Assembly (NCBI GenBank): GCA_012799165.1
Contig: JAAZLU010000050.1
Span: 1-6,591, forward strand
Direction: 5' to 3'
Length of the DNA stretch: 6,591 nucleotides
DNA from: Clostridiales bacterium
GTDB lineage: Bacteria; Bacillota; Clostridia; Peptostreptococcales; Anaerovoracaceae
Each line of letters opens with the position of its first letter. Position 1 is the stretch's first letter. Under the pieces are notes generated by a model. That model searched no databases, was not told the DNA's origin, and saw nothing but the letters and a program-made list of their open reading frames with translations. Positions 1 through 5,742 of the stretch are shown here, piece after piece. The translations under genes were made by a program, and so were the position numbers.

Positions 1-588
1 ACATTCTTTCAGAGATTGGTCGTATTGGCTGATCATGTCGTATTTGCCCTCATGCTGTTCGTCCATGAAATATGCCTGAGCCAGGATATATAAAATTGCT
101 GCAATCAGACTGGCCGCGCTGGACAGTTCTGCAGGGTAGTTTGATGAGCTTTCCCGCAGCAGAGACTCCAGCAGAGCTTGCATAATGAAGCGCTGGTCCT
201 TGTTCAGCGTAACTTTCATGCGGATATCTATTTTACTTTGTTTGGAAGCATCCAGTTTCAACGCCGTCATAAAGCGATAGGCGCCGGAATGGGGGAATCC
301 GGGATGGAACATATTTTCCTCAAAGGATAGAGAATACATCTGAGAATCGTCATTGGGGAATACGATGCTATGGACAAAGCCGGGCGGAACGATAAAGGCA
401 TCCCCGAAATGGGAGGAAACAAAGGAATTGCCGCTCCAGTGTTGAATCTCGCCACGTTCCACATAACAGATCTGATAGTAGGAGTGGGTATGGGGCTTTT
501 TACTTACGGCGCTGCCGCTGATTCGATATAAATGATATTTTTGATCCGGAGACTTATTAAAGTGTTCCAGAGATATTTCATTGACCAT
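1..588 (-). CDS. AraC-family transcriptional regulator, N-terminal part (cut by window edge)
   Basis: This frame is open for 196 codons from the ATG at 588 down to base 1, so the C-terminal part lies outside the window. Residues 20-80 look like the AraC-type cupin sensor: KPHTHSYYQICYVERGE (31-47, with H33, H35 and E44), then a PPGFVH turn (68-73). Residues 130-196 are helical and lead towards where the two AraC helix-turn-helix motifs would normally begin, which are not visible here. The family senses a small molecule and activates, or less often represses, nearby genes. The start at 588 is preferred over an in-frame ATG at 606 because GGTGA sits about 8 bases upstream of 588. It has its own promoter and lies downstream of the PLP-enzyme gene on the same strand. 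What it senses cannot be read; another cupin-type regulator without an HTH is possible but unlikely. Confidence 0.85.
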   Translation of the reverse strand, partial: MVNEISLEHFNKSPDQKYHLYRISGSAVSKKPHTHSYYQICYVERGEIQHWSGNSFVSSHFGDAFIVPPGFVHSIVFPNDDSQMYSLSFEENMFHPGFPHSGAYRFMTALKLDASKQSKIDIRMKVTLNKDQRFIMQALLESLLRESSSNYPAELSSAASLIAAILYILAQAYFMDEQHEGKYDMISQYDQSLKEC

Positions 589-637
589 ATTTATTTCACC
601 GAGCATTATGAATACAGGGTCTTAAAGTATTTACTGT

Positions 638-646
638 ATTATATCA
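638..646 (-). promoter_or_regulatory. Extended -10 promoter for the AraC-type gene
   Basis: On the minus strand these bases read TGATATAAT, a perfect TATAAT preceded by the TG of an extended -10 element. I see no good -35 box at 16-18 bp, which suits an extended -10 promoter that needs an activator. Transcription would start near 631, giving a leader of about 40 bases to the ATG at 588. The first eight bases, TGATATAA, also match the start of the repeated motif found just upstream, so the -10 may itself be part of an operator. Confidence 0.5.
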
Positions 647-664
647 TAACCAAACTTACAAAGA

Positions 665-750
665 TGATACAACATTTCCCTCCTACGGATTGGAAACCGA
701 AGGAAATGTTATATCACAACCATGCATACCTAAGTGATACAACATTTTCT
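665..750. repeat. Three copies of a 16-bp motif (TGATAYAACATTTYCY), two direct and one inverted
   Basis: Copy 1 is at 665-680 (plus), copy 2 at 701-716 (minus) and copy 3 at 735-750 (plus); centres are about 36 and 34 bp apart. Copies 1 and 2 form a dyad with 14 of 15 paired positions. Relative to the predicted AraC-gene start near 631 the motifs lie at roughly -35 to -120, where an AraC regulator would bind, so autoregulation is a reasonable inference. The alternative is that they are repeated end sequences of a decayed insertion sequence. No transposase is visible in the window. Confidence 0.6.
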
Positions 751-889
751 ACCGCTCGTAACGCCGCAGATGGCGGAATCAGAATAACTGCAGCGGATAT
801 TACCGGTACCTGAGGTACTCTCGGAATTTCTTTTCTGTGCAAGTCCTGATATGGATGTGAGGGCTGCTTTTTCTCAAAACCGCGGATGA
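751..889. other. Non-coding stretch between PLP-enzyme stop and the motif repeats
   Basis: Together with the repeats and promoter to its left this fills the 301 bases between the two minus-strand genes. I recognise no gene. The DNA is visibly richer in G+C than the other spacers. It contains two small hairpins: CGCC/GGCG at 762-775, and GTACC/GGTAC with a 3-base loop at 806-818. Neither is followed by a T-run in the direction needed for a clear intrinsic terminator of the PLP-enzyme gene. A minus-strand frame from 893 to about 720 is open for roughly 60 codons but has no ATG start or ribosome binding site. It could be a remnant of something once coding. Confidence 0.4.
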
Positions 890-1861
890 TTACTCAAATT
901 GCGGATAAAGGTCGGTGCTGAGATATTTCAGACCGCTGTCATTGATTGTAATCACGACAGTCTTACCCTTTTCAGGGCCATTGAGAAGTTGGATTGCAGC
1001 GTCCAGATTGGCGCCGGAGGAATATCCCGCGAAAACACCTTCGAGTCTTGCAAGATTGCGTGCCTTTTCGGCAGCATCGTCGTCGATGATCTGTATAAAG
1101 CCGTCAATCAGATTTTTATCAATCAGTGGCAGGTCCATAGAATAGCCTCCGCCTTGAATTTTGTGGGCACCCAGATTCTTAATCTCCTTGCCGGCATAGA
1201 CCGCTGCAGTCTCGGGCTCTGCGATATAGCAGCGGATGGCGGGATTGTACTTTTTCAGCCCTCTGGAAACGCCGCTGAAGGTGCTGCCGGATCCGGCGAA
1301 ATCCACGAATGCATCAATATCACCATAAGCCTGTTCAATCATTTCTTTGGCGGTCCCGTTCTCATGGGCACGGTTGCAGGACTCAAGCCGGAACTGGTCT
1401 GCACGGAATGCGCCGCGAGCTGCACAGATGCGCTGTGCCTCCTGTTCCACCAGGGCAAGGTCATCGCCGGAAACCTGGCCATAGACGGAGGTCGGCATCT
1501 GATCGACAAGAACAACATCTGCACCGAGTGCTCTCATCATACGTGCACGTTCCAGGGAATTACCTTTGGACATGCAGGCTATGAATGGATGTCCGGTCGC
1601 CGCACAGACGATGGCGAGTCCCATGCCGGCATTTCCGCTGGTAAGTTCAACAACAGGCTGACCGGGCTTCAGTTCGCCGGATGCCTCGGCATCCAGAATC
1701 ATCTGAAGTGCGATTCTGTCCTTCTTTGAATAGCCCGGACTCAGGTACTCAAGTTTTGCGTATATCCGACCTTCAACACCGTAATATTTTGTAATTCGGC
1801 TGAGATTCAGCATTGGGGTTTCACCGATGACTTCAGTGATACTTCCGAGAAGTTTCTTCAT
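890..1861 (-). CDS. Cysteine synthase family PLP-dependent enzyme (O-acetylserine sulfhydrylase-like)
   Basis: This is a 323-residue fold-type II PLP enzyme, close to the usual length of CysK/CysM (about 300-320). The opening IGETPMLNLSRI (12-23) matches the family signature. The PLP lysine is K47 in SKKDRIA. TSGNAG (74-79) is the substrate/cofactor Asn loop, GSGSTFSG (190-197) the phosphate-binding loop, HKIQGGG (233-239) and NDSGLKYLST (307-316) the C-terminal signatures. Known relatives form cysteine from O-acetylserine and sulfide, or use related beta-replacement or elimination substrates. Departures from canonical CysK are PGYSKKDR for PAGSVKDR, GSGST for GTGGT and SKGNSLER for the usual PETMSLER, so the true substrate may differ. 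The ATG at 1861 has AGGAGGA 7 bases upstream. It is divergent from the XRE-cupin gene, which is its likely regulator. The cytosolic PLP fold is certain; the exact reaction is not. Confidence 0.93.
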   Translation of the reverse strand: MKKLLGSITEVIGETPMLNLSRITKYYGVEGRIYAKLEYLSPGYSKKDRIALQMILDAEASGELKPGQPVVELTSGNAGMGLAIVCAATGHPFIACMSKGNSLERARMMRALGADVVLVDQMPTSVYGQVSGDDLALVEQEAQRICAARGAFRADQFRLESCNRAHENGTAKEMIEQAYGDIDAFVDFAGSGSTFSGVSRGLKKYNPAIRCYIAEPETAAVYAGKEIKNLGAHKIQGGGYSMDLPLIDKNLIDGFIQIIDDDAAEKARNLARLEGVFAGYSSGANLDAAIQLLNGPEKGKTVVITINDSGLKYLSTDLYPQFE

Positions 1862-1892
1862 AACGTATTCCTCCTGATAAGTGGTTTGAAAA

Positions 1893-1916
1893 ATATTTTG
1901 AACTATTTTAAAATAT
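1893..1916. promoter_or_regulatory. AT-rich inverted repeat, candidate operator
   Basis: ATATTTT (1893-1899) is mirrored by AAAATAT (1910-1916) with 10 bases between. It lies downstream of the predicted transcription start of the minus-strand PLP-enzyme gene and about 75 bases upstream of the divergent XRE-cupin start, a natural place for dimeric XRE repressor binding. Dyads arise easily in such AT-rich DNA, so this is a suggestion only. Confidence 0.3.
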
Positions 1917-1939
1917 AATTAACAATTTATTTACTACAT

Positions 1940-1968
1940 AAAATATATTTGTTCGTTATAACTGTCAA
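1940..1968 (-). promoter_or_regulatory. Sigma-A-type promoter for the PLP-enzyme gene
   Basis: Read on the minus strand, a perfect TTGACA (1963-1968) is followed after 17 bases by TATTTT (1940-1945). Transcription would start near 1933 and give a leader of about 70 bases to the ATG at 1861. The AT-rich palindrome AAATATATTT (1941-1950) overlaps the -10, so a bound repressor could block it. The divergent regulator gene must also be transcribed from this region, but I could not pick a convincing plus-strand promoter; TTAACA (1919-1924) with TATATT (1944-1949) at 19 bp is the best weak candidate. Confidence 0.6.
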
Positions 1969-1989
1969 GCTTTTTCGGAGAGATTTATT

Positions 1990-2538
1990 GTGGATATTTC
2001 AAAAGTGATTGGAGACAACCTGCGCAGGCTTCGGACACAGCAAAATTTCAGCCTTGGTAAGCTTTCAGAGCTCAGCGGAGTCAGCAAGGCGCAGCTGTCA
2101 CAGATGGAACGCGGAGACAGTAATCCTTCTATTGAGACAATCTGGAAAATTGCCCGCGCACTTCATGTGACATATACTGCTCTATTGGACCGCCATGAGA
2201 CTGTCAGATCCGTTCTCAGAAAGGAAAACCTTATAGTGCAGGAATTGAACTGCTGTCAGGGCAGGATGTGGTGTTACTATAAAAGTAGTGAAAATCGTAA
2301 TTTTGAGTTGTTTACCTTACAGATTCAGCCCGGTGGTACATACATATCGCCGGGCCATGGCGAGCATACACAGGAATATATCCTTGTCCAGAAGGGAAAT
2401 CTGGAATTGGGCGCAGGACAGACGGTATACATGCTTGGCCCGTCCGATGCAATAAGCTTTGACCCGTCCGAACCCCACAGCTATAAAAATGCAGGCAGCA
2501 CTGACCTTGATATTATAATGATCAATTATTATCAATGA
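1990..2538 (+). CDS. XRE-family HTH regulator with C-terminal cupin domain
   Basis: This 182-residue protein has the XRE-cupin layout. Residues 8-64 are a lambda-repressor-type helix-turn-helix (IGDNLRRLRTQQNFSLGKL, then SGVSKAQLSQMERGDSNPS, then IETIWKIARALHV). Residues 106-180 are a cupin_2 barrel with H123, H126, E129 and a second-motif H163 in FDPSEPHSY, which may bind metal or ligand. It starts with GTG at 1990, supported by GGAG at 1977-1980, 9 bases upstream. Relatives such as SutR (YdcN) and PuuR control small catabolic or sulfur-metabolism operons and often their divergent neighbour. The divergent cysteine-synthase-like gene is therefore the likely target; control of the downstream dehydratase operon is also possible. 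The ligand is unknown. Confidence 0.93.
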   Translation: MDISKVIGDNLRRLRTQQNFSLGKLSELSGVSKAQLSQMERGDSNPSIETIWKIARALHVTYTALLDRHETVRSVLRKENLIVQELNCCQGRMWCYYKSSENRNFELFTLQIQPGGTYISPGHGEHTQEYILVQKGNLELGAGQTVYMLGPSDAISFDPSEPHSYKNAGSTDLDIIMINYYQ

Positions 2539-2551
2539 GTATTTTGTAGCA

Positions 2552-2588
2552 GTGCCGCAAAACATTGTTAAAAGCTCGGTTGTGGCAC
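2552..2588 (+). terminator. Hairpin after the XRE-cupin gene, possible terminator
   Basis: Fourteen bases after the stop codon, GTGCCGCAA (2552-2560) can pair with TTGTGGCAC (2580-2588), giving a 9-bp stem with one G-U pair and a 19-base loop. There is no T-run after the stem, so it is not a standard intrinsic terminator. It may be a weak terminator, an RNA-stabilising 3' end or a DNA operator. Confidence 0.35.
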
Positions 2589-2599
2589 CATATATATGG
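2588..2599. promoter_or_regulatory. 12-bp perfect palindrome CCATATATATGG
   Basis: The sequence is its own reverse complement over all 12 bases and abuts the hairpin to its left. TATAAA follows at 2605-2610 and could serve as a -10 element for the dehydratase operon, which would place the palindrome within the promoter spacer as an operator. The matching -35 (TTGTGG at 2580-2585) is poor, so the promoter reading is weak. Confidence 0.35.
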
Positions 2600-2662
2600 C
2601 CGCTTATAAAATAAAGTAAATGAAAATTATGAGGTGTGTAGTATCATTTTTGAAATTCCGGC

Positions 2663-2710
2663 GCAATAATATGGGCAAAGTGCAATAATTAATGGAAAAA
2701 ATGCAATTCT
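2663..2710 (+). repeat. Three phased GCAAT direct repeats upstream of the dehydratase operon
   Basis: GCAATAAT occurs at 2663-2670 and 2682-2689, and a degenerate copy GCAATTCT at 2703-2710. Starts are 19 and 21 bases apart, close to two helical turns, so the copies face the same side of the DNA. The first two are also followed by ATGG after a short gap. Such phased direct repeats are typical of activator binding (AraC, LysR or response-regulator types). A possible -10, TATTGT, lies at 2725-2730, just after the last copy. The remainder of the 269-base gap (2539-2807) holds no recognisable gene. Confidence 0.4.
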
Positions 2711-2742
2711 AAAATAATCCCTGCTATTGTAAAGTTTAGTTG

Positions 2743-2771
2743 TGCAGATGCTCGCAATCGGCTCATTTGCA
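2743..2771 (+). other. Leader hairpin before the dehydratase operon
   Basis: TGCAGATG (2743-2750) pairs with CATTTGCA (2764-2771) through an 8-bp stem containing one G-U pair and a 13-base loop. A T-rich run, CTTGATTTTCATT, follows, and the TTG start of the alpha-subunit gene is 36 bases further on. It could be a leaky attenuator or an mRNA-stabilising element. I see no known riboswitch core around it. Confidence 0.3.
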
Positions 2772-2807
2772 TCTTGATTTTCATTGTCCGGATCAGAGTG
2801 AAGAGAT

Positions 2808-3725
2808 TTGATTACTACAAAGATTTACGAAGAAGTGATTTTTCAAACCGTCGTCAGGGGATCCACCGTGATTCCGCCCGATGTCGAAGCGGCATTTGAA
2901 AGTGCAATTGCCCGCGAGACATATGCTTCCGCACGGGAAGGTTTGCAGAGAACCTACGACAGTCTGATGCTGTCCAAAGAGATAAAGAGGCCGGCCTGTC
3001 CAGATACGGGGTGGCCTATTTTTTACTTCAAGCTTGGGAATGATTGTAAGCTTGAAGGCGGTTTGATGGGGCTGGAGGAGGCCGCAAGGCGGGCCGTTGC
3101 CAAGGCGACGAAGTTGGGTTTTTTGCGTTCGACAATGAAACACCCCCTCACGGGCTATGATCCGGGGAACAACATCGGCATGAATATTCCCGATTTCAGC
3201 TACAAGTTTGTGCCCGGCGACGGCATCGAGATTACCTATGTCGCCAAAGGCGGAGGCAGCGAATGCTTCGGGGGCACCCGACACAGGGTTGTGGCTTTCG
3301 CGGACGGGGTGCAGGGTATTAAGAAATTCGTTCTTGACTGCTTTCAGGCATCCAGCCGAGCGGGTGCCATCTGTCCGCCCTCGGTTTTGGGCATCGGCAT
3401 CGGCGGCACGGCGAATGTGGCTGCCAATTTGGCAAAGGAAGCGGCTTGCCTGCGAACCGTGGGTTCCCATCATCCCGAGGCGCCGTTCCGTGAAATCGAG
3501 GAATCTCTCTGCGAGGCGCTGAATATGTTGAAAGTCGGGACCATGGGCGCCGGGGGCGATACTTCGGTATTCGCCGTCAATGTGGAATATGCGTATACCC
3601 ATATTGCCGGTATTGCCGTGGCGACCAGCAGCAATTGCATGGTGGCCCGCAGAGCTTCCAGCCGGATTCTGGCAGATCGGAGCGTGGAAGAAATGATCAG
3701 CCCCGACTGGTTTGAGGGGAGGTAG
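2808..3725 (+). CDS. Class I fumarase / L(+)-tartrate dehydratase family, alpha subunit
   Basis: At 305 residues this matches the size of TtdA (about 300), the iron-sulfur half of two-subunit class I hydro-lyases. These enzymes reversibly remove water from hydroxy-dicarboxylates such as malate or tartrate in the cytosol and are usually oxygen-labile. The three expected 4Fe-4S ligands are visible: C64 in ACPDTGWP (D66 being the catalytic-type Asp of the CxDTG motif), C189 in CPPSVLGIGIGG, and C277 in SNCMVARRASS. KGGGSE (147-152) is the conserved glycine loop, but the next residue is C153 where relatives usually have Asn. The start is TTG at 2808: an in-frame TGA at 2799-2801 excludes anything further upstream and the next in-frame Met is residue 54. 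The ribosome binding site is weak (GTGAAGAG, close to the start), suggesting low or regulated translation. The beta subunit follows at once. The substrate is not determined; fumarase, tartrate dehydratase and mesaconase-type activities are all open. Confidence 0.92.
   Translation: MITTKIYEEVIFQTVVRGSTVIPPDVEAAFESAIARETYASAREGLQRTYDSLMLSKEIKRPACPDTGWPIFYFKLGNDCKLEGGLMGLEEAARRAVAKATKLGFLRSTMKHPLTGYDPGNNIGMNIPDFSYKFVPGDGIEITYVAKGGGSECFGGTRHRVVAFADGVQGIKKFVLDCFQASSRAGAICPPSVLGIGIGGTANVAANLAKEAACLRTVGSHHPEAPFREIEESLCEALNMLKVGTMGAGGDTSVFAVNVEYAYTHIAGIAVATSSNCMVARRASSRILADRSVEEMISPDWFEGR
3715..3722 (+). promoter_or_regulatory. Ribosome binding site that sets the beta-subunit start
   Basis: AGGGGAGG lies inside the last codons of the alpha gene, 7 bases before GTG at 3730. 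It rules out the longer start TTG at 3712, which would put the site inside the coding sequence and has no site of its own. The arrangement suggests translational coupling, fitting a 1:1 alpha/beta complex. Confidence 0.8.
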
Positions 3726-3729
3726 GAAA

Positions 3730-4353
3730 GTGGCTATATATGAATTGACGGCTCCCTTTAATCCTGAAGATATAAAAAAGCTCCGGATAGGAGACCTGGT
3801 TTATGTCAGCGGCAAAGCTTTTACCTGCCGTTCCCGCCTGCATCGCTGGGTATTTGACGAGGGGCACGAATCTCCTGCAGCCGCGGCGGAACGGGATTTG
3901 CTGATCCATGTCGGTCCCATCGTCCTGCGGGAGAACGGGAACTTCGAGCTGGTCTCCTTTATGCCTACTTCGAGCATACGCTTTGAGAAATGGGGCGCGC
4001 GATCCGTGGATGCCTGGGACCTGCATATGATAATAGGCAAGACGACCATGGGAGGCAGGACCATGGAGATGATGAAGAAAAAGAACTGTGTTCACGTATC
4101 TCCGCGCGGTGTAAGTCCCAATCTCTGGGTCAACTCCATCAAGATTAGCGATGTGGAGCTCTTTGACGAATTAGGGACAATAGAAGCTACCTGGCATATG
4201 GAACTTGACAGGCTCGGGCCTTTCGTGGTCGATATCGATACGGAGGGCAATAACCTGTTTGAGCATATTGATGAGATTGTGTCGGAGAATAAGATCAAAG
4301 CCATGGAACTGCTGGGTATTCCTGACGATTTCGAATACACCAAGTTGTATTAA
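3730..4353 (+). CDS. Class I fumarase / L(+)-tartrate dehydratase family, beta subunit
   Basis: This is a 207-residue protein from GTG at 3730, the size of TtdB (about 200), and supplies the C-terminal half of the class I fumarase active site. LTAPFNPEDIKKLRIGDLVYVSGKAFTC is split here only by description: residues 6-15 and 16-33 match the family's LTxPLxxEDIxxLxxGD start. Active-site-type residues are R34 and H38 (in the family's TxRDxAH), T80 and R84 (family motif TTSxR, here PTSSIR) and K104 (IGK). VVDIDTEGNNLF (166-177) is the conserved end motif. The Asp of RDxAH is Ser35, and the run RSRLHRW is bulkier than usual, so substrate choice may be unusual. Only 4 bases separate it from the alpha gene; 21 bases precede the AtuA-family start. 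Function as the partner subunit is secure by context; the substrate is not. Confidence 0.92.
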   Translation: MAIYELTAPFNPEDIKKLRIGDLVYVSGKAFTCRSRLHRWVFDEGHESPAAAAERDLLIHVGPIVLRENGNFELVSFMPTSSIRFEKWGARSVDAWDLHMIIGKTTMGGRTMEMMKKKNCVHVSPRGVSPNLWVNSIKISDVELFDELGTIEATWHMELDRLGPFVVDIDTEGNNLFEHIDEIVSENKIKAMELLGIPDDFEYTKLY

Positions 4354-4358
4354 TAAAA

Positions 4359-4366
4359 AGGGGTGA
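4359..4366 (+). promoter_or_regulatory. Ribosome binding site that sets the AtuA-family start
   Basis: AGGGGTGA stands 8 bases before GTG at 4375. A longer frame opening with GTG at 4363 would start inside this site, so 4375 is chosen. The resulting protein begins MKKEMRILSPTG, like the N-termini of AtuA-family proteins as I know them. Confidence 0.75.
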
Positions 4367-4374
4367 GAGCTGCT

Positions 4375-5739
4375 GTGAAAAAAGAGATGAGAATCCTTTC
4401 TCCTACAGGAATTGTTGGATACGGCTTTCCGGAAGCATCCTTTCAAGCCGGTGTCGCCCTGAAACCCGACCTGATCGCCTGTGATGCCGGTTCTACGGAT
4501 CCGGGGCCCTATTATCTGGGCAGCGGCATTCCCTTCACCAACGCGACGGCGGTGAAGCGCGATATGACCTTGATGCTGAAGGCCGCATGCGAGTTAAATA
4601 TTCCTCTGGTAATAGGATCCTGCGGCGGCGCAGGCGCCGATGTTCACTTGGCGCGGGAAGTTAATATTTTGAAAGAAATTGCAAAGGAGCAAAGTCTTTC
4701 TTTCAAGCTGGCCGTAATCTCTGCGGAGTTCGATCAGGAAATATTGGTGGAACATTTAAACGCCGGACACATCGAGAAGCTGGGGCCCGCTCCCGAGATC
4801 ACAGAGGAAGCGATCCGCAGCAGCACCCACATCGTGGCACAGATGGGCATCGAGCCCATCATTCAGGCGCTGGACGACGGCGCGCAGGTGATATTGTGCG
4901 GCCGTTGCTACGATCCCGCCCCGTTTGCGGCACCGGCTATTCGGCTGGGGTATGACAAGGCTCTGGCACTGCATTTAGGCAAAATTTTGGAATGCGCCAC
5001 CATCTGTGCAACGCCCGGCAGCGGCGCCGATTGCATTATGGGCTATCTGGGAGAAGACTATTTCTGCGTGGAACCGCTCAATCCCGAGCGCAAATGTACG
5101 CCCCTGTCCGTTTCAGCCCACACCCTGTATGAAAAGAGCAATCCTTACATCCTGCCCGGGCCCGGCGGTCATCTGGACCTCTATGATTGCACATTTACCG
5201 CCGACACTGACCGCAGAGTTCGCGTCGCCGGAACCCGTTTTATTGAAGAAGCCGTTCCTTCCGTCAAACTGGAAGGAGCACGCAGGGCCGGTTACCGCAG
5301 CATCTCCATCTGCGGCAACCGCGATCCTATATTTATTTCCCAGGTGGATGCTATTTTAGAAGATTTGAAGCGGCAAACAGCCGCAAACCTTTCCGCCGAC
5401 TTTGATTACGAGCTCGATTTTATCGTTTACGGTAAAAACGGTGTTATGGGTCAGCTCGAACCGAACACTCAAATCAGCTCCCATGAAATCGGCATCATCA
5501 TCGACTGTGTGGCCGATACGCAGGAACATTCCGCCGCGGTCTGCTCGGTGGCCAGATCCACCTTGCTTCACTACGGTTATCCCGGCCGCATCGCAACGGC
5601 AGGCAATCTGGCATTTCCGTTTTCTCCCTCGGACATAGAGGTCGGCGCCGCTTATGTATTCAGCGTCTACGGGCTGCTGCGCAGCGAGAATCCGGTTTCT
5701 CTGTTTGCGCGCACTTATGAAACAATAGGGGAGGCTTAG
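4375..5739 (+). CDS. AtuA-family (DUF1446) protein, probable catabolic enzyme subunit
   Basis: The protein has 454 residues and spans the DUF1446/AtuA domain almost completely. Family landmarks are RILSPTGIVGYGFPE (6-20), the GSTDPGPYYLGSG loop (39-51), IGSCGGAGAD (80-89), LCGRCYDPAPFAAPA (174-188), ECATICATPGSGAD (206-219) and the PGPGGHLDLYD turn (261-271). The gly-rich loops and paired Cys (C175, C178) look like ligand-binding sites. There is no signal peptide or membrane segment, so it is cytosolic. AtuA is named for the acyclic terpene utilisation cluster of Pseudomonas, where its reaction is not known; the name should not be read as terpene degradation here. In this window it sits between a hydro-lyase and a DUF4387 gene, which points to carboxylic-acid or acyl-CoA metabolism. 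Some AtuA proteins are longer and carry an extra C-terminal domain; here the following 106-residue gene may supply the equivalent part. Family membership is sure; function is unknown. Confidence 0.92.
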   Translation: MKKEMRILSPTGIVGYGFPEASFQAGVALKPDLIACDAGSTDPGPYYLGSGIPFTNATAVKRDMTLMLKAACELNIPLVIGSCGGAGADVHLAREVNILKEIAKEQSLSFKLAVISAEFDQEILVEHLNAGHIEKLGPAPEITEEAIRSSTHIVAQMGIEPIIQALDDGAQVILCGRCYDPAPFAAPAIRLGYDKALALHLGKILECATICATPGSGADCIMGYLGEDYFCVEPLNPERKCTPLSVSAHTLYEKSNPYILPGPGGHLDLYDCTFTADTDRRVRVAGTRFIEEAVPSVKLEGARRAGYRSISICGNRDPIFISQVDAILEDLKRQTAANLSADFDYELDFIVYGKNGVMGQLEPNTQISSHEIGIIIDCVADTQEHSAAVCSVARSTLLHYGYPGRIATAGNLAFPFSPSDIEVGAAYVFSVYGLLRSENPVSLFARTYETIGEA

Positions 5740-5742
5740 ATT

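Noticed and set aside
532..813. 93-codon plus-strand open frame
   Set aside because: It begins inside the antisense of the AraC gene, has no ribosome binding site and crosses the motif repeats and promoter; unlikely to be expressed.
899..1729. 276-codon plus-strand open frame
   Set aside because: It is antisense to the well-supported PLP enzyme, has no ribosome binding site and its translation resembles no family; a shadow of the real gene.
2629..2688. 19-codon frame in the leader of the dehydratase operon
   Set aside because: No ribosome binding site and no sign of a regulatory codon run; probably chance.
2580..2690. Sigma-54 promoter (TGGCAC at 2583-2588; GGGC near 2673)
   Set aside because: Neither has the GC element at the required distance of a -24/-12 promoter.
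2793..3602. 269-codon minus-strand open frame
   Set aside because: It lies opposite the alpha subunit, whose cluster motifs and length are convincing; the antisense translation has no recognisable domain.
3712..3729. Upstream TTG start for the beta subunit
   Set aside because: It would make the strong ribosome binding site part of the protein and has no site of its own; GTG at 3730 is better placed and fits the family's N-terminus.
4363..4374. Upstream GTG start for the AtuA-family gene
   Set aside because: It overlaps the AGGGGTGA site that serves GTG at 4375 and adds residues not expected in the family.
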